A DNA stretch of 64,000 bases from Enterococcus sp. DIV0212c (lineage in GTDB: Bacteria; Bacillota; Bacilli; Lactobacillales; Enterococcaceae): the NCBI RefSeq assembly GCF_017377505.1, contig NZ_JAFREN010000002.1, positions 74,604 through 138,603 on the forward strand, written 5' to 3'. This document shows positions 16,825 to 25,530 of the stretch, in pieces; positions within the stretch are counted from its first letter, which is position 1, and each line of letters begins with the position of its first letter. Below the pieces are notes generated by a model. The model did no database searches, was not told the origin of the DNA, and worked only from the letters and a program-made list of their open reading frames with translations. The translations under genes and the position numbers were made by a program.

Positions 16825-18045
16825 ATGGACCAAAAAGAGTTCAGAGATAATTTAGAATTAAAAGCGGTGGATGAAAAATATGTGGATCAGTTCAATGAAT
16901 TATTGAGCTATGTCTTCCAGTTTACAGAAGCAGATTTAGAAGAAAGCGGCTATGAAAGTAAAAAAGAATTAATTAAATCAAAACAGCCGATTCTAGAGCA
17001 ATCAAAAGTTTTTGGCTGGTTCCACGAGGATCAATTGATTTCCCAAATTGCTATTTATCCTTGTGAAGTAAACATTCACGGGACACTTTTCAAAATGGGT
17101 GGAGTCACCGGCGTTGGGACTTATCCTGAATACGCCAACCATGGCCTGATGCAAGACTTGATTCATCTTGCGCTTAAAAATATGCGGGCAGATAAACAAT
17201 GGATTTCTTATCTTTACCCATATAGCATTCCCTATTACCGCAGAAAAGGTTGGGAAATCATGTCAGATAAGTTATCTTTCAAAATTCGTGATACTCAACT
17301 GCCTAAACAAATCAGCGTCCCTGGAATGGTAGAACGTGTAAGTGTAGATCATGAGGATGTTTTTACCGTTTACGCGAAATTTGCCCGTCAAAATCATGGT
17401 GCCTTGATCCGTAGTGAATTTAACTGGGAAGAATATTGGCGCTTTGAAAATGAAGACGAACGTACGGCAGCTATTTATTATGGGGCAAATCAAGAGCCTT
17501 TAGGTGTGCTATTTTACTGGGTAGCTGAAGATGTGTTTCATATTAAAGAAATGTTTTATATCAATCAAGAAGCACGTAATGCTTTATGGAACTTTATTTC
17601 TGCGCATTTTTCAATGGTTGATTGGGCTGAAGGTGATATCTACAAAAACGAACCGCTAGCCTTTTTACTAGACGATAGCCAAATTAAAGAAACGATCGAA
17701 CCTTATTATATGGCTAGAATCGTTGATGTAAAAGAAATGTTGCTGGCTTATCCTTATGTTAGCACAGCGAAACCATTCCATTTTGTAGTGAGTGATCCTG
17801 TTGCGGAATGGAATAATGGTGTATTTAGTTTATTATGGGATGAAGATGACCAAGTTACTATAACGGATGAGCCACTAGGTCAACCAGTGCATATCGATAT
17901 TCAGACATTGACTTGTTTATTGATGAATTACCGCCGCCCGACTTATCTACATCGTATCGAACGTTTAGAGACAGATAAGGAAACCTTGAATTCTTTAGAA
18001 CGGATTTTACCTGATCAAGAAGCGTACTTTAGCGATTATTTTTGA
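16825..18045 (+). CDS. Eis-like GNAT N-acetyltransferase
   Basis: A 406-residue cytosolic protein of the Eis/YwnA-like group, made of two GNAT-type halves and a C-terminal sterol-carrier-like domain. The acetyl-CoA region is seen as MGGVTGVGTYPEYANHGLMQDLI near residues 92-114 (key GVGTYPEYANHGL). YSIPYYRRKGWEI near 133 and the C-terminal carboxylate (DYF) also fit. Members acetylate amines such as aminoglycosides or peptides, but the substrate here is unknown. It is first of a plus-strand group with a small unknown gene and a deoxyribosyltransferase. Confidence 0.85.
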   Translation: MDQKEFRDNLELKAVDEKYVDQFNELLSYVFQFTEADLEESGYESKKELIKSKQPILEQSKVFGWFHEDQLISQIAIYPCEVNIHGTLFKMGGVTGVGTYPEYANHGLMQDLIHLALKNMRADKQWISYLYPYSIPYYRRKGWEIMSDKLSFKIRDTQLPKQISVPGMVERVSVDHEDVFTVYAKFARQNHGALIRSEFNWEEYWRFENEDERTAAIYYGANQEPLGVLFYWVAEDVFHIKEMFYINQEARNALWNFISAHFSMVDWAEGDIYKNEPLAFLLDDSQIKETIEPYYMARIVDVKEMLLAYPYVSTAKPFHFVVSDPVAEWNNGVFSLLWDEDDQVTITDEPLGQPVHIDIQTLTCLLMNYRRPTYLHRIERLETDKETLNSLERILPDQEAYFSDYF

Positions 18046-18082
18046 TTATATTACGAATGATTACTTAACAAAGGATGATTTT

Positions 18083-18319
18083 ATGAATGACTTTCTTGTT
18101 ATCCCAAACTTACTAGCTAAAACACCAAGCTTACAATTATCATTTGCAGAAATAGAAGCAAATATGTCCGATAAGCATATGTTGCCTGAACTAGCTAAAA
18201 CTTATAGTGCTTGGTGGACAAAAAAAGAACATTCTTTTTCAAGTGCTTGGATTGCCTATGGTTATCAAGTGGATAAAGTCGATTTAGTTAATCAATTCGT
18301 CTTTTTCTCAAAAAAATAA
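18083..18319 (+). CDS. small protein of unknown function
   Basis: A 78-residue soluble protein with AAAGGATG before the ATG. No signal peptide, transmembrane segment or known motif is recognised; it has a Trp pair (AWWTKKEHSFSSAWIAYGYQ). It lies 37 nt after the GNAT gene and 29 nt before the deoxyribosyltransferase gene, so it is probably co-transcribed. I do not recognise a family. Confidence 0.6.
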   Translation: MNDFLVIPNLLAKTPSLQLSFAEIEANMSDKHMLPELAKTYSAWWTKKEHSFSSAWIAYGYQVDKVDLVNQFVFFSKK

Positions 18320-18348
18320 CAATACAAAACTAACTTAGAGGTGAAAAA

Positions 18349-18828
18349 ATGAACATTTATTTTGCAGGACCGATGTTTGCCAAAGCAGACTTACTTTATA
18401 ATGAATACTTAGTTAAGAAAATTCGTGATTTGGATGATTCGATCAACGTTTATTTACCACAAGAAAACGGTTCGATCAATGACAAAACAGCCTATGCAGA
18501 TAGTAAAATGATTGCACTAGCGGATACTGAAAAAGTTCTTGAAAGTGATTTACTTGTCGCTGTTTTAGATGGCATTACGATCGATGCTGGTGTGGCTTCT
18601 GAAATTGGTGTGGCTTACGCTAAAAATATTCCGATGATCGGTCTATATACAGATACTCGTCAACAAGGAGCGGATAATCAAAAAAAATTAGCAGCGCTAG
18701 GTGATACTGCTGAAAATCAATTTCATTATCTAAACTTGTATACAGTTGGATTAGTGAAATTGAATGGGTCAGTTGTTAGTGATGAGCAAGCCTTTTTAGA
18801 TTTAATCAAAGAAACATTAAACAAATAA
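18349..18828 (+). CDS. nucleoside 2-deoxyribosyltransferase
   Basis: A 159-residue enzyme of nucleoside salvage that exchanges or hydrolyses the base of 2'-deoxyribonucleosides. It starts MNIYFAGPMF, the FAGP substrate loop of the family. The DSDLLVAVLDG-like segment (SDLLVAVLDG near 62) and DAGVASEIGVAYA with the catalytic Glu (near 79) are present. Length is normal. Base preference cannot be read. An SD (GAGGTG) precedes the ATG. Confidence 0.9.
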   Translation: MNIYFAGPMFAKADLLYNEYLVKKIRDLDDSINVYLPQENGSINDKTAYADSKMIALADTEKVLESDLLVAVLDGITIDAGVASEIGVAYAKNIPMIGLYTDTRQQGADNQKKLAALGDTAENQFHYLNLYTVGLVKLNGSVVSDEQAFLDLIKETLNK

Positions 18829-18847
18829 GCATATCGGAGGCTTTTAT

Positions 18848-19525
18848 ATGAAGTTAGAATTTGAGGATAAACAAGAAAAAAGTGCCTTTTATTTTTTACT
18901 TGCGTTTGGTTTTATCACATTGATCGTCAATATTGTTAAAACATTTGTAGTTCAACCAACAGAACAATATGTGTTATTGACGTTTGAAATGATTGCAGGA
19001 ATCGCTGTGATCTTCGTACCATTTATTTTTACAAAATTTACTGGCTTGGTTTTTCCAAAAATGGTCCGACTTTATTATTGGTTTTTCATTTGGATCGCTG
19101 TTTTTCTTGGAACGGGTTTACGTTTAATTATTATTGTGCCGTTTTGGGATAAAATTCTTCATGCCGTCAGTCCAATTTTATTAGTCGCTGTGGGTTATGC
19201 GATTATTGGGTATTGTTTACGCGAATCAGATTTTTCTAAAATCAGTCCTTGGTTATTTATCATTATGGGCTTTGCGTTTGCTGGATTATGCGGTGTTTTC
19301 TGGGAGTTCTGGGAATTCCTTTGTGATTCACTCGGTAATATGAATTTACAACGTTATATGACGGAAGCAGGTCAACCTTATGTCGGTCGTGAAGCCTTGA
19401 TGGATACAATGGGTGATTTGTTTACAAATACGATTGGCGCGTTGATTTTAACAGTTTATAGTTTTACACAACGTCATAAACCAGAATATTTTAAAGCATA
19501 TGCGTTTAGAAAAGTGGATAAATAA
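18848..19525 (+). CDS. polytopic membrane protein, YjdF/DUF2238-like
   Basis: A 225-residue protein with about six membrane segments. Conserved polar residues cluster late: FWDKILHAVSP, FWEFWEF and GREALMDTMGDLFTNTIGAL, a pattern seen in DUF2238/YjdF-like proteins. Function of that family is unknown. It begins 19 nt after the deoxyribosyltransferase gene with a GGAGG SD, and is followed by a strong terminator. Confidence 0.65.
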   Translation: MKLEFEDKQEKSAFYFLLAFGFITLIVNIVKTFVVQPTEQYVLLTFEMIAGIAVIFVPFIFTKFTGLVFPKMVRLYYWFFIWIAVFLGTGLRLIIIVPFWDKILHAVSPILLVAVGYAIIGYCLRESDFSKISPWLFIIMGFAFAGLCGVFWEFWEFLCDSLGNMNLQRYMTEAGQPYVGREALMDTMGDLFTNTIGALILTVYSFTQRHKPEYFKAYAFRKVDK

Positions 19526-19530
19526 AGAAA

Positions 19531-19572
19531 GAGTGTGGGACAAAAGTAAAAAGCACTTTTGTCCCACACTCT
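19531..19572. terminator. GAGTGTGGGACAAAAG hairpin
   Basis: Near-perfect inverted repeat with arms GAGTGTGGGACAAAAG and CTTTTGTCCCACACTC, at the end of the membrane protein gene. The GGGACAAAAG arm is a common enterococcal intergenic hairpin type and can terminate in either direction. Confidence 0.7.
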
Positions 19573-19581
19573 AACTACGAA

Positions 19582-19700
19582 TAAACGGTGGAGACAGAAG
19601 TAACCTCTTCGGAAATAAGCTGAAATTCACAAAAATTTGAAGAACAATTTTCGTGAATTCCCTCTTATTTCTCGAGGTTAAACACTTCTGTCCCATCCTC
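19582..19700. repeat. 119-bp palindromic GGGACAGAA element
   Basis: A long imperfect palindrome: TAAACGGTGGAGACAGAAGT ... ACACTTCTGTCCCATCCTC outside, AACCTC/GAGGTT, GAAATAAG/CTTATTTC and GAATTCAC-type pairing inside. It lies between convergent genes. A shortened copy with the same ends is present at 45838-45902. Size, palindromy and shared termini resemble a miniature inverted-repeat element or a mobile terminator. Confidence 0.75.
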
Positions 19701-19710
19701 TTTTTTTATG

Positions 19711-20115
19711 CTATTCTACTTCCAACTCAACTGAAATATTTCCTCTTGTTGCTTTTGAATAAGGACATACTTCATGAGCTGCCTTCACTAATTCCTCTGC
19801 TGTTTCACGATCAACATCATCGATTTTTACAGATAAAACAACTCCAACTTGAAAACCAGATTGTTCATCACTGAATAGTGAAACTGTTGCTTTTACTGTG
19901 CTTTTTGATGTGATTTTTTGTTTTGCCATCACAAGTTCTAATGCACTGTTAAAACAAGAACTGTATGCAGCCGCAAATAGTTGTTCTGGATTTGTTTTAT
20001 TTTCTTGATGTGGACCAGGAGAGGTTACTTGATAACTAAATGATTTATCTGGTGAAAAAACTTCTCCTTCTCTTCCGCCTGTGTTAATAATTGTTGTTGA
20101 ATAGATTTTTTTCAT
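19711..20115 (-). CDS. ohr: organic hydroperoxide resistance protein Ohr
   Basis: A 134-residue OsmC/Ohr peroxidase that reduces organic and fatty-acid hydroperoxides. Family marks are the PEQLFAAAYSSCFNSAL segment with the first catalytic cysteine near residue 54 and VCPYSKATRGN with the second near residue 118. It is divergent in function but co-oriented with the ohrR-type gene downstream of an OhrR-type operator. SD GGAGG precedes the ATG. Confidence 0.95.
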   Translation of the reverse strand: MKKIYSTTIINTGGREGEVFSPDKSFSYQVTSPGPHQENKTNPEQLFAAAYSSCFNSALELVMAKQKITSKSTVKATVSLFSDEQSGFQVGVVLSVKIDDVDRETAEELVKAAHEVCPYSKATRGNISVELEVE

Positions 20116-20152
20116 GATTCATTCCTCCACTTCTTATTATCATAGCTATATC

Positions 20153-20169
20153 GTACAATTAAATTGTAC
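20153..20169. promoter_or_regulatory. OhrR operator before ohr
   Basis: GTACAATTAAATTGTAC is a perfect palindrome and matches the OhrR operator core TACAATTAAATTGTA known from Bacillus. It lies about 40 nt upstream of ohr. A second weaker half, TTTATATAAATGTACA, follows. It strongly suggests peroxide-inducible control by the adjacent MarR-type repressor. Confidence 0.85.
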
Positions 20170-20276
20170 ACAACATTTATATAAATGTACATTAGTATGC
20201 TTCATAACCTTAAAAAAACTCCAAAAAGCTTAGGTACATCAGTCCCATTCTTTTTGAAGTTTAATTGTTACGTATT

Positions 20277-20717
20277 TCAATGGTTAATTCCACCAATTTG
20301 CTTGCTTAAAGAGTTGATTTGTTCAATCAAAGAAAAATAGTCTTTTTCATTAAAATCTAGCTGAGTCAAACAACCTTCTACTTGATTATAAATCTCTGTC
20401 TCCAGCTGAATCGCCTTTTCAGAAAGTGAAATAATCACGATACGTTCATCTTCTGGTAATCTATCTCGATTAACATATCCATTTTTTTCCATTCTTTTTA
20501 GCATGGGCGTCAGAGTTCCCGTATCCAACTCAAGTTTTTCTCCGATATCAGAAATCCGCTGATCTGAATACTCCCACAATACGAGTAAAACCAAATATTG
20601 CGGATAGGTTAAATGGAATGGTTTCAGTGCTTTAGCGTACATTCTATTGAATTGCTTTGAGGCAGTTTGTAAGGAAAAACACAATTGCTCTTCTAATCGT
20701 CTCTTTTTTTTATTCAC
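20277..20717 (-). CDS. ohrR: OhrR, MarR-family peroxide-sensing repressor
   Basis: A 146-residue MarR-type winged-helix protein. The reactive cysteine near residue 13 (EEQLCFSL) and the following YAKALKPFHLTYPQYLVLLVLWE match OhrR. The wing has EDERIVIISLSEK. Oxidation of the cysteine by organic peroxide would release it from the operator upstream of ohr. Start is GTG with GAGGGATCTA upstream. It lies just upstream of ohr on the same strand. Confidence 0.92.
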   Translation of the reverse strand: MNKKKRRLEEQLCFSLQTASKQFNRMYAKALKPFHLTYPQYLVLLVLWEYSDQRISDIGEKLELDTGTLTPMLKRMEKNGYVNRDRLPEDERIVIISLSEKAIQLETEIYNQVEGCLTQLDFNEKDYFSLIEQINSLSKQIGGINH

Positions 20718-20803
20718 TAGATCCCTCTTTTAACTTGTTACTATAATAGTTAGATTCTACACAATATCGATTTTAAAATCAATTTTTAACGCTTATAAAA
20801 AAA

Positions 20804-20833
20804 TTGAGATAGTCTCCTAAAAGACTACCTCAA
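20804..20833 (-). terminator. clpB terminator
   Basis: Hairpin TTGAGATAGTCT / AGACTACCTCAA with a 6-nt loop immediately after the clpB stop codon, followed on the minus strand by a T-rich run. Confidence 0.7.
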
Positions 20834-20840
20834 TAAGATC

Positions 20841-23444
20841 TTATTCTTCTATCGGTTCATTTTCAAAAACTAATTGATCATTCAATAAACTGATCGTTAC
20901 TTTTGTTTTTGGTAATATTCGTCCTGAAACAATTTCTTTTGCTAATGGTGTTTCTACTTCTTTAGTAATAAAACGTTTCAATGGACGTGCTCCGTAAGCT
21001 GGATCATAACCACTTTCAGCAATCCACGTTTTTGCTTCATCGGAAATCACTAATTCGATTTCTTGATGTTCTAAACGTTTAGCTAGTTGAGCAGTCATTT
21101 TTCCGATAATGCCTTTGACGTTATCTAAGCTTAATGGAGTGAACAAAATTGTATCGTCGATTCTATTTAAGAATTCTGGTTTGAAATTGCCTCGTAAAAT
21201 TGTCATCACTTGTTCTTCTACTTCTTCTGGAATAGTTCCTTCGGGCGTCACGCCTTCTAGCAATAGTTGAGAACCAATGTTACTTGTCATGATCAAAACA
21301 GTATTTTTAAAATCAACTACTCGTCCCTTAGAGTCAGTTAAACGACCATCATCTAACACTTGGAGTAAAATGTTGAACACATCTGGATGCGCTTTTTCAA
21401 TTTCGTCTAATAAAACGATCGTATATGGGTTACGGCGAACCGCTTCTGTCAATTGACCGCCTTCCTCATAGCCAATATAGCCTGGAGGTGCTCCGACTAA
21501 ACGAGATACACTATGTTTTTCCATATACTCACTCATATCGATTCGAACCATGTGGTCTTCTGAATCGAATAAATCTTCTGCTAAAGCTTTCGCCAATTCT
21601 GTCTTACCAACACCTGTTGGTCCTAAGAATAGGAATGAACCTAATGGGCGATTTGGATCTTGCAAGCCAGCACGTGAACGAATCACTGCATCACTGACAG
21701 CGTCTACCGCTTCATCTTGACCAATGACACGTTTGTGAAGGGTTTCGTTCAATTTCATTAGTTTTTCCCGTTCACCTTCAACTAGTTTGGTTACAGGAAT
21801 ACCAGTTAAACGACCAACCACTTGCGCAATTTCATTTTCTGTCACAGCTTCTTGGACCATGCGGACATTGTCTTTCGCATTTTTTGCTTCAAGTTCTTTT
21901 AACTCTTCTTCTAATTGCGGAATCGTACCATGACGAAGAACTGCTGCTCGTTCTAAATCATAATTGTTTTCAGCATCTTCTAATTCATGTTTCGCCTTGT
22001 CGATTTCTCCACGTTTATTGCTGACAGCATTCACTTCTTCTTTTTCCGTTTCCCATTGCATCTTCATGGCATTGGCTTCTTCGCGAAGATCTGCTAATTC
22101 TTCTTGTAATGCATTCAAGCGTTTTTTGCTAGCATCATCCGATTCTTTTTTCAATGCTGCTTCTTCGATCTCTAATTGCATCAAACGACGTGTTACTTGA
22201 TCAAGCTCTGTCGGCATTGAATTCATTTCAACACGAATCGTCGCACTCGCTTCGTCAACTAAATCGATGGCTTTATCCGGTAAGAAACGATCTGTGATGT
22301 AACGATCTGATAAAGTTGCAGCAGCGACTAAAGCATTATCATGGATGTTAACGCTGTGATGAATTTCAAAACGTTCTTTTAATCCACGTAAAATACTGAT
22401 CGTATCTTCAACAGTCGGCTCTTTTACTAAAACTTTTTGGAAGCGACGTTCTAAAGCTTTATCTTTTTCCATATATTGGCGATATTCATCTAATGTTGTT
22501 GCACCAATTAAATGTAGTTCACCACGAGCCAACATGGGTTTTAATAAGTTGCCGGCATCCATGCTGCCTTCTGTTTTTCCTGCTCCAACGATATTGTGAA
22601 TCTCATCAATAAATAGGATGATACGGCCTTCACTTTTCTTCACTTCTTTTAGAACTGCTTTTAGACGTTCTTCAAATTCACCACGGAATTTAGCTCCAGC
22701 GATCAATGCACCCATATCTAATGAAAAGATTGTTTTGTCTTTTAAGTTTTCAGGTACATCTTTACGAACGATTCGTTGTGCTAAACCTTCGACGATAGCT
22801 GTTTTACCCACACCTGGTTCACCGATTAGCACAGGATTATTTTTTGTTTTACGAGAAAGAATCCGAACTACATCACGAATTTCTTCATCACGCCCGATGA
22901 TTGGATCTTGGTTCCCACTTTTTACTTGCTGAACTAAATCTACCCCATATTTTTCTAAAGCTTTGTATTGTTCTTCTTGATTTTGAGAAGTCACACGATC
23001 TCCCCCTCTCATGTCTTCGATATTTTTGCGTAATTCTTTTTCTGTGATTCCCTGACTTGTTAAATATTTTGTTAAACGATAATTTTTCAATTTCATTAGC
23101 GCCAAAATCACGATTTCAGTTGCTAAAAATTCATCTTGAAATGATTCTCTTAACTTATCTGCTTCAGCTAATAAGTTGAACAGATTTTGGCTCATACTTT
23201 GACCATATTGAATGTTGCTTCCTTGAATACTTGGATATTCATCGATTGCTTTATCAATTTCACGTTCAAAAGCTTCAACATCAACACCTGCATCTGTATA
23301 AAAATTACGACCAAAATGATTCGGCTGCAAAAAAATCTTCCATAAATGAGCAATATCGATTTCCTGATGATGACGAGTAACGGCTACCTGCTGCGCCTCT
23401 GCAATTGCCTCTTGTAATGTCGTTGTCATTTTCTCGATGTTCAT
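20841..23444 (-). CDS. clpB: ClpB disaggregase
   Basis: Hsp100 AAA+ chaperone of 867 residues that works with DnaK to solubilise aggregates. N-domain repeats, NBD1 Walker [10 protein letters not shown], coiled-coil M-domain (about 400-520, Glu/Lys rich) and NBD2 Walker [10 protein letters not shown] are present. The longest frame extends to 23537, but that extension is coded by repeat DNA; the ATG at 23444 follows AGGAGG and begins [18 protein letters not shown], as in other ClpB proteins. CtsR-type operator and consensus promoter lie about 370 nt upstream. The long leader contains two repeat units. Confidence 0.96.
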   Translation of the reverse strand: MNIEKMTTTLQEAIAEAQQVAVTRHHQEIDIAHLWKIFLQPNHFGRNFYTDAGVDVEAFEREIDKAIDEYPSIQGSNIQYGQSMSQNLFNLLAEADKLRESFQDEFLATEIVILALMKLKNYRLTKYLTSQGITEKELRKNIEDMRGGDRVTSQNQEEQYKALEKYGVDLVQQVKSGNQDPIIGRDEEIRDVVRILSRKTKNNPVLIGEPGVGKTAIVEGLAQRIVRKDVPENLKDKTIFSLDMGALIAGAKFRGEFEERLKAVLKEVKKSEGRIILFIDEIHNIVGAGKTEGSMDAGNLLKPMLARGELHLIGATTLDEYRQYMEKDKALERRFQKVLVKEPTVEDTISILRGLKERFEIHHSVNIHDNALVAAATLSDRYITDRFLPDKAIDLVDEASATIRVEMNSMPTELDQVTRRLMQLEIEEAALKKESDDASKKRLNALQEELADLREEANAMKMQWETEKEEVNAVSNKRGEIDKAKHELEDAENNYDLERAAVLRHGTIPQLEEELKELEAKNAKDNVRMVQEAVTENEIAQVVGRLTGIPVTKLVEGEREKLMKLNETLHKRVIGQDEAVDAVSDAVIRSRAGLQDPNRPLGSFLFLGPTGVGKTELAKALAEDLFDSEDHMVRIDMSEYMEKHSVSRLVGAPPGYIGYEEGGQLTEAVRRNPYTIVLLDEIEKAHPDVFNILLQVLDDGRLTDSKGRVVDFKNTVLIMTSNIGSQLLLEGVTPEGTIPEEVEEQVMTILRGNFKPEFLNRIDDTILFTPLSLDNVKGIIGKMTAQLAKRLEHQEIELVISDEAKTWIAESGYDPAYGARPLKRFITKEVETPLAKEIVSGRILPKTKVTISLLNDQLVFENEPIEE

Positions 23445-23462
23445 AGAAATACCTCCTAAATT

Positions 23463-23703
23463 TAAAAGCATAGCGAGCTCGTCCAGCTTCGACTGAAAAA
23501 CAGGAAATATGAATGAGGTGCTTTTTGCCTCAGACATAATTTATCTTTTTTCCGAGAAGCTAACCCGCGTAGCTAGATAATGTTAAAAGCGTAATGAGCC
23601 GCACAGTGTCGACGAAAAATAGGAAAATATGAGGGTGACGCTTTCTGTCACAATCAGATTTTATCTTTTTTCCGAGGTTCTAGCTCACAGCTCTCCACTA
23701 TAT
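23463..23703 (-). repeat. two tandem ~120-bp repeat units in the clpB leader
   Basis: Units start at 23463 and 23584 (period 121) and are homologous to those before arcB: TAAAAGC start, GACGAAAAATAGG or GACTGAAAAACAGG, inner hairpin, then TTTATCTTTTTTCCGAG. Inner stems are GAGG/CCTC in one and GTGAC/GTCAC in the other, so pairing is kept by covariation. They lie between the clpB promoter and its SD and are therefore transcribed. Confidence 0.88.
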
Positions 23704-23795
23704 AAATAGTATCCTTAATTTTTCAAAAAGACAGTAGGTCTTTTGTATCATTTTTTCAAGGACCAAAGTCTGATTAACTTTGACCTTATAAGATA

Positions 23796-23825
23796 ATTAT
23801 ACTCATTTGGTCAGCAAAGGTCAAA
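23796..23825 (-). promoter_or_regulatory. CtsR operator and clpB promoter
   Basis: Plus-strand GGTCAGCAAAGGTCAAA (23809-23825) is a near-perfect CtsR tandem heptad. On the minus strand it overlaps TTGACC (-35) and the 17-nt spacer before a perfect TATAAT (complement of 23796-23801). A CtsR dimer here would block RNA polymerase directly and release it on heat shock. Further TTTGACC half-sites lie nearby (about 23761-23785 and 23845). Confidence 0.82.
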
Positions 23826-23927
23826 CAAAAACTACTTCTTTTTGACCAAAAACTTCTAACTATTTTCATGATACAACTTATATATTTTTTCGCAAATATT
23901 ATTAACGCTTTAACAAAAAAACAGAAA

Positions 23928-23952
23928 GGAACATTCCCTAAAGAATATTCCT
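23928..23952 (-). terminator. terminator after lipoprotein gene
   Basis: Hairpin AGGAACATTC / GAATATTCCT; on the minus strand it is followed by CTGTTTTTTTG. It separates the lipoprotein gene from the clpB promoter. The remaining 23826-24003 holds no gene I can support. Confidence 0.65.
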
Positions 23953-24003
23953 CTCCGCTTTTGTACAAGTGACTGATTGGCCAATGTATAGCACCAACAT
24001 TTT

Positions 24004-24474
24004 TTATATTTTTTCAACTTTTATTACTGAGTTTCCAGCTACTTGAGGTGGAATCGACATAGTCATTGCAGGTAATCCAACCAAAGTAAATTGAACTTTG
24101 TCTCCTGTTTTCAAATCTGCCTCAGTGATTCCATCCACCAATTGTTCATTTGAAACGTTCAAGATAACACCATCATTCTTCATCATTCCAACTATTTCTT
24201 CAGGATCTTTCACAGATTCTACTTGGTTCAAAACCAAACGAGTTGATTGATCGACCGTCTCATTTTTTTTAGCATCTTCAGCTAAAATTGCTGTAAAAAT
24301 CGATGTTTCTTTTTGTTTATTTTCATTGCTTGATGTCGTTTCATTGGTTTGATCTTTTTTGCTACTCATCGACGTTTCTGCACTTCCTTTTGACGACTCT
24401 TTTTTATTTTCAGTACAGGCTCCTAAAGAAATGACTGTAAAAATCGTTAATAACGTCATAGCGATTTTTTTCAT
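24004..24474 (-). CDS. predicted lipoprotein of unknown function
   Basis: A 156-residue exported lipoprotein. The ATG at 24474 follows GGAGGG and begins MKKIAMTLLTIFTVISLGAC, with the lipobox cysteine at residue 20. A Ser/Thr/Lys/Glu-rich linker covers residues 21-60, then a compact domain ends VAGNSVIKVEKI. The C-terminal part (LKTGDKVQFTLVGLPAM) resembles small beta-barrel lipoproteins, but I cannot name the function. It lies between the terminator of its own gene and the dnaI end, as a single gene. Confidence 0.75.
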   Translation of the reverse strand: MKKIAMTLLTIFTVISLGACTENKKESSKGSAETSMSSKKDQTNETTSSNENKQKETSIFTAILAEDAKKNETVDQSTRLVLNQVESVKDPEEIVGMMKNDGVILNVSNEQLVDGITEADLKTGDKVQFTLVGLPAMTMSIPPQVAGNSVIKVEKI

Positions 24475-24598
24475 AGATATGCCCTCCTCCAATTCGTATA
24501 CTTCATTATAAGATATATAAACAAACCTAGTCCAATTATCACTATTTATAATGATGATCTAATGGATAATTTAAAAAACTGCCTAGTGATTAGACAGC

Positions 24599-25528
24599 TT
24601 AACCATTTCTTCGATCATTTCCAGACATAGTGATTTCTTTTGCTAAATAGCGAATACGTTCCATAATTCGGCGAGCTTTTAGCGGTTCTTGTTCCCCTCG
24701 TTGAGTCACAGATAAATGTTTTTCTAACTCTTTCATGTCAAGGTTTGACGAAAAGAACGTCACCAGTTGTTCTTGCATACGATATTGTAAAATCACGCTC
24801 AACACATCATCACGAATCCACGAGGTCATTGACTCAGCACCTAAATCATCGATCATCAATACTGGTGATTTTTTAACAGCATCTAGCTTTTCACCAACTA
24901 AATCTTTAGCAATTGCCTGCTTCATTTCAACAGTGAATGTCGGAAAATGAACAATCGTTGTCACAAATCCGCGTTCCGCCAAGTTATTAGCAATAGCTCC
25001 CAACAGGAAAGATTTACCAACACCGAAGGTTCCTTTCAGATAAAGTCCTTTATGGAATTCTTTTGGTTTTTGAGAGTATTCTTTAATAAATTTCATAGCA
25101 CTGGCAAACGCCTCTTCACGTCCGTCAGAGCTTAAATCAAATTTATTTAAACGAGCTTCACGTACATCTTTTGGCATGTCCATTGCTTTGACACGTTTAC
25201 GAATTTCATCCTCACGCTGTTTAGCGATCAAAGCTTCGGTCGGAACATAAGTGACGTCGATATAATGGAAGTTTAAAGCTAGTTTTGGTTCATAACCAGG
25301 TGCGATCATGTTTGGATCATTCAATTGGTATTTTCTTTTTTCTTGAACAAATTCATATAATTTTGAATAGCTTTTTCGGATGTCTTCATCTGTTAATCGA
25401 TCACGATTATCTTCAATAAATTTTTGAACATCTGTGTCTTTCATAACAACTTCAACTAGTTCATTATATCGTTCGCTCATATCTCTTTTTTGAATGATTT
25501 TTGACATTTCTTTTCCTACATCTTCCAT
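24599..25528 (-). CDS. dnaI: primosomal helicase loader DnaI
   Basis: A 309-residue AAA+ ATPase that loads the replicative helicase DnaC. Walker A is KGTFGVGKSFLL near residue 168 and Walker B LMIDDLGAE near residue 228. The N-terminal helical part contacts the helicase. It begins 2 nt after dnaB, so the two are coupled, as in other Firmicutes. The ATG at 25528 has GAAGGTGA upstream. Confidence 0.95.
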   Translation of the reverse strand: MEDVGKEMSKIIQKRDMSERYNELVEVVMKDTDVQKFIEDNRDRLTDEDIRKSYSKLYEFVQEKRKYQLNDPNMIAPGYEPKLALNFHYIDVTYVPTEALIAKQREDEIRKRVKAMDMPKDVREARLNKFDLSSDGREEAFASAMKFIKEYSQKPKEFHKGLYLKGTFGVGKSFLLGAIANNLAERGFVTTIVHFPTFTVEMKQAIAKDLVGEKLDAVKKSPVLMIDDLGAESMTSWIRDDVLSVILQYRMQEQLVTFFSSNLDMKELEKHLSVTQRGEQEPLKARRIMERIRYLAKEITMSGNDRRNG

Positions 25529-25530
25529 TA

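Noticed and set aside
23445..23537. N-terminal extension of ClpB
   Set aside because: It is translated repeat DNA; the SD and homologous N-terminus place the start at 23444.
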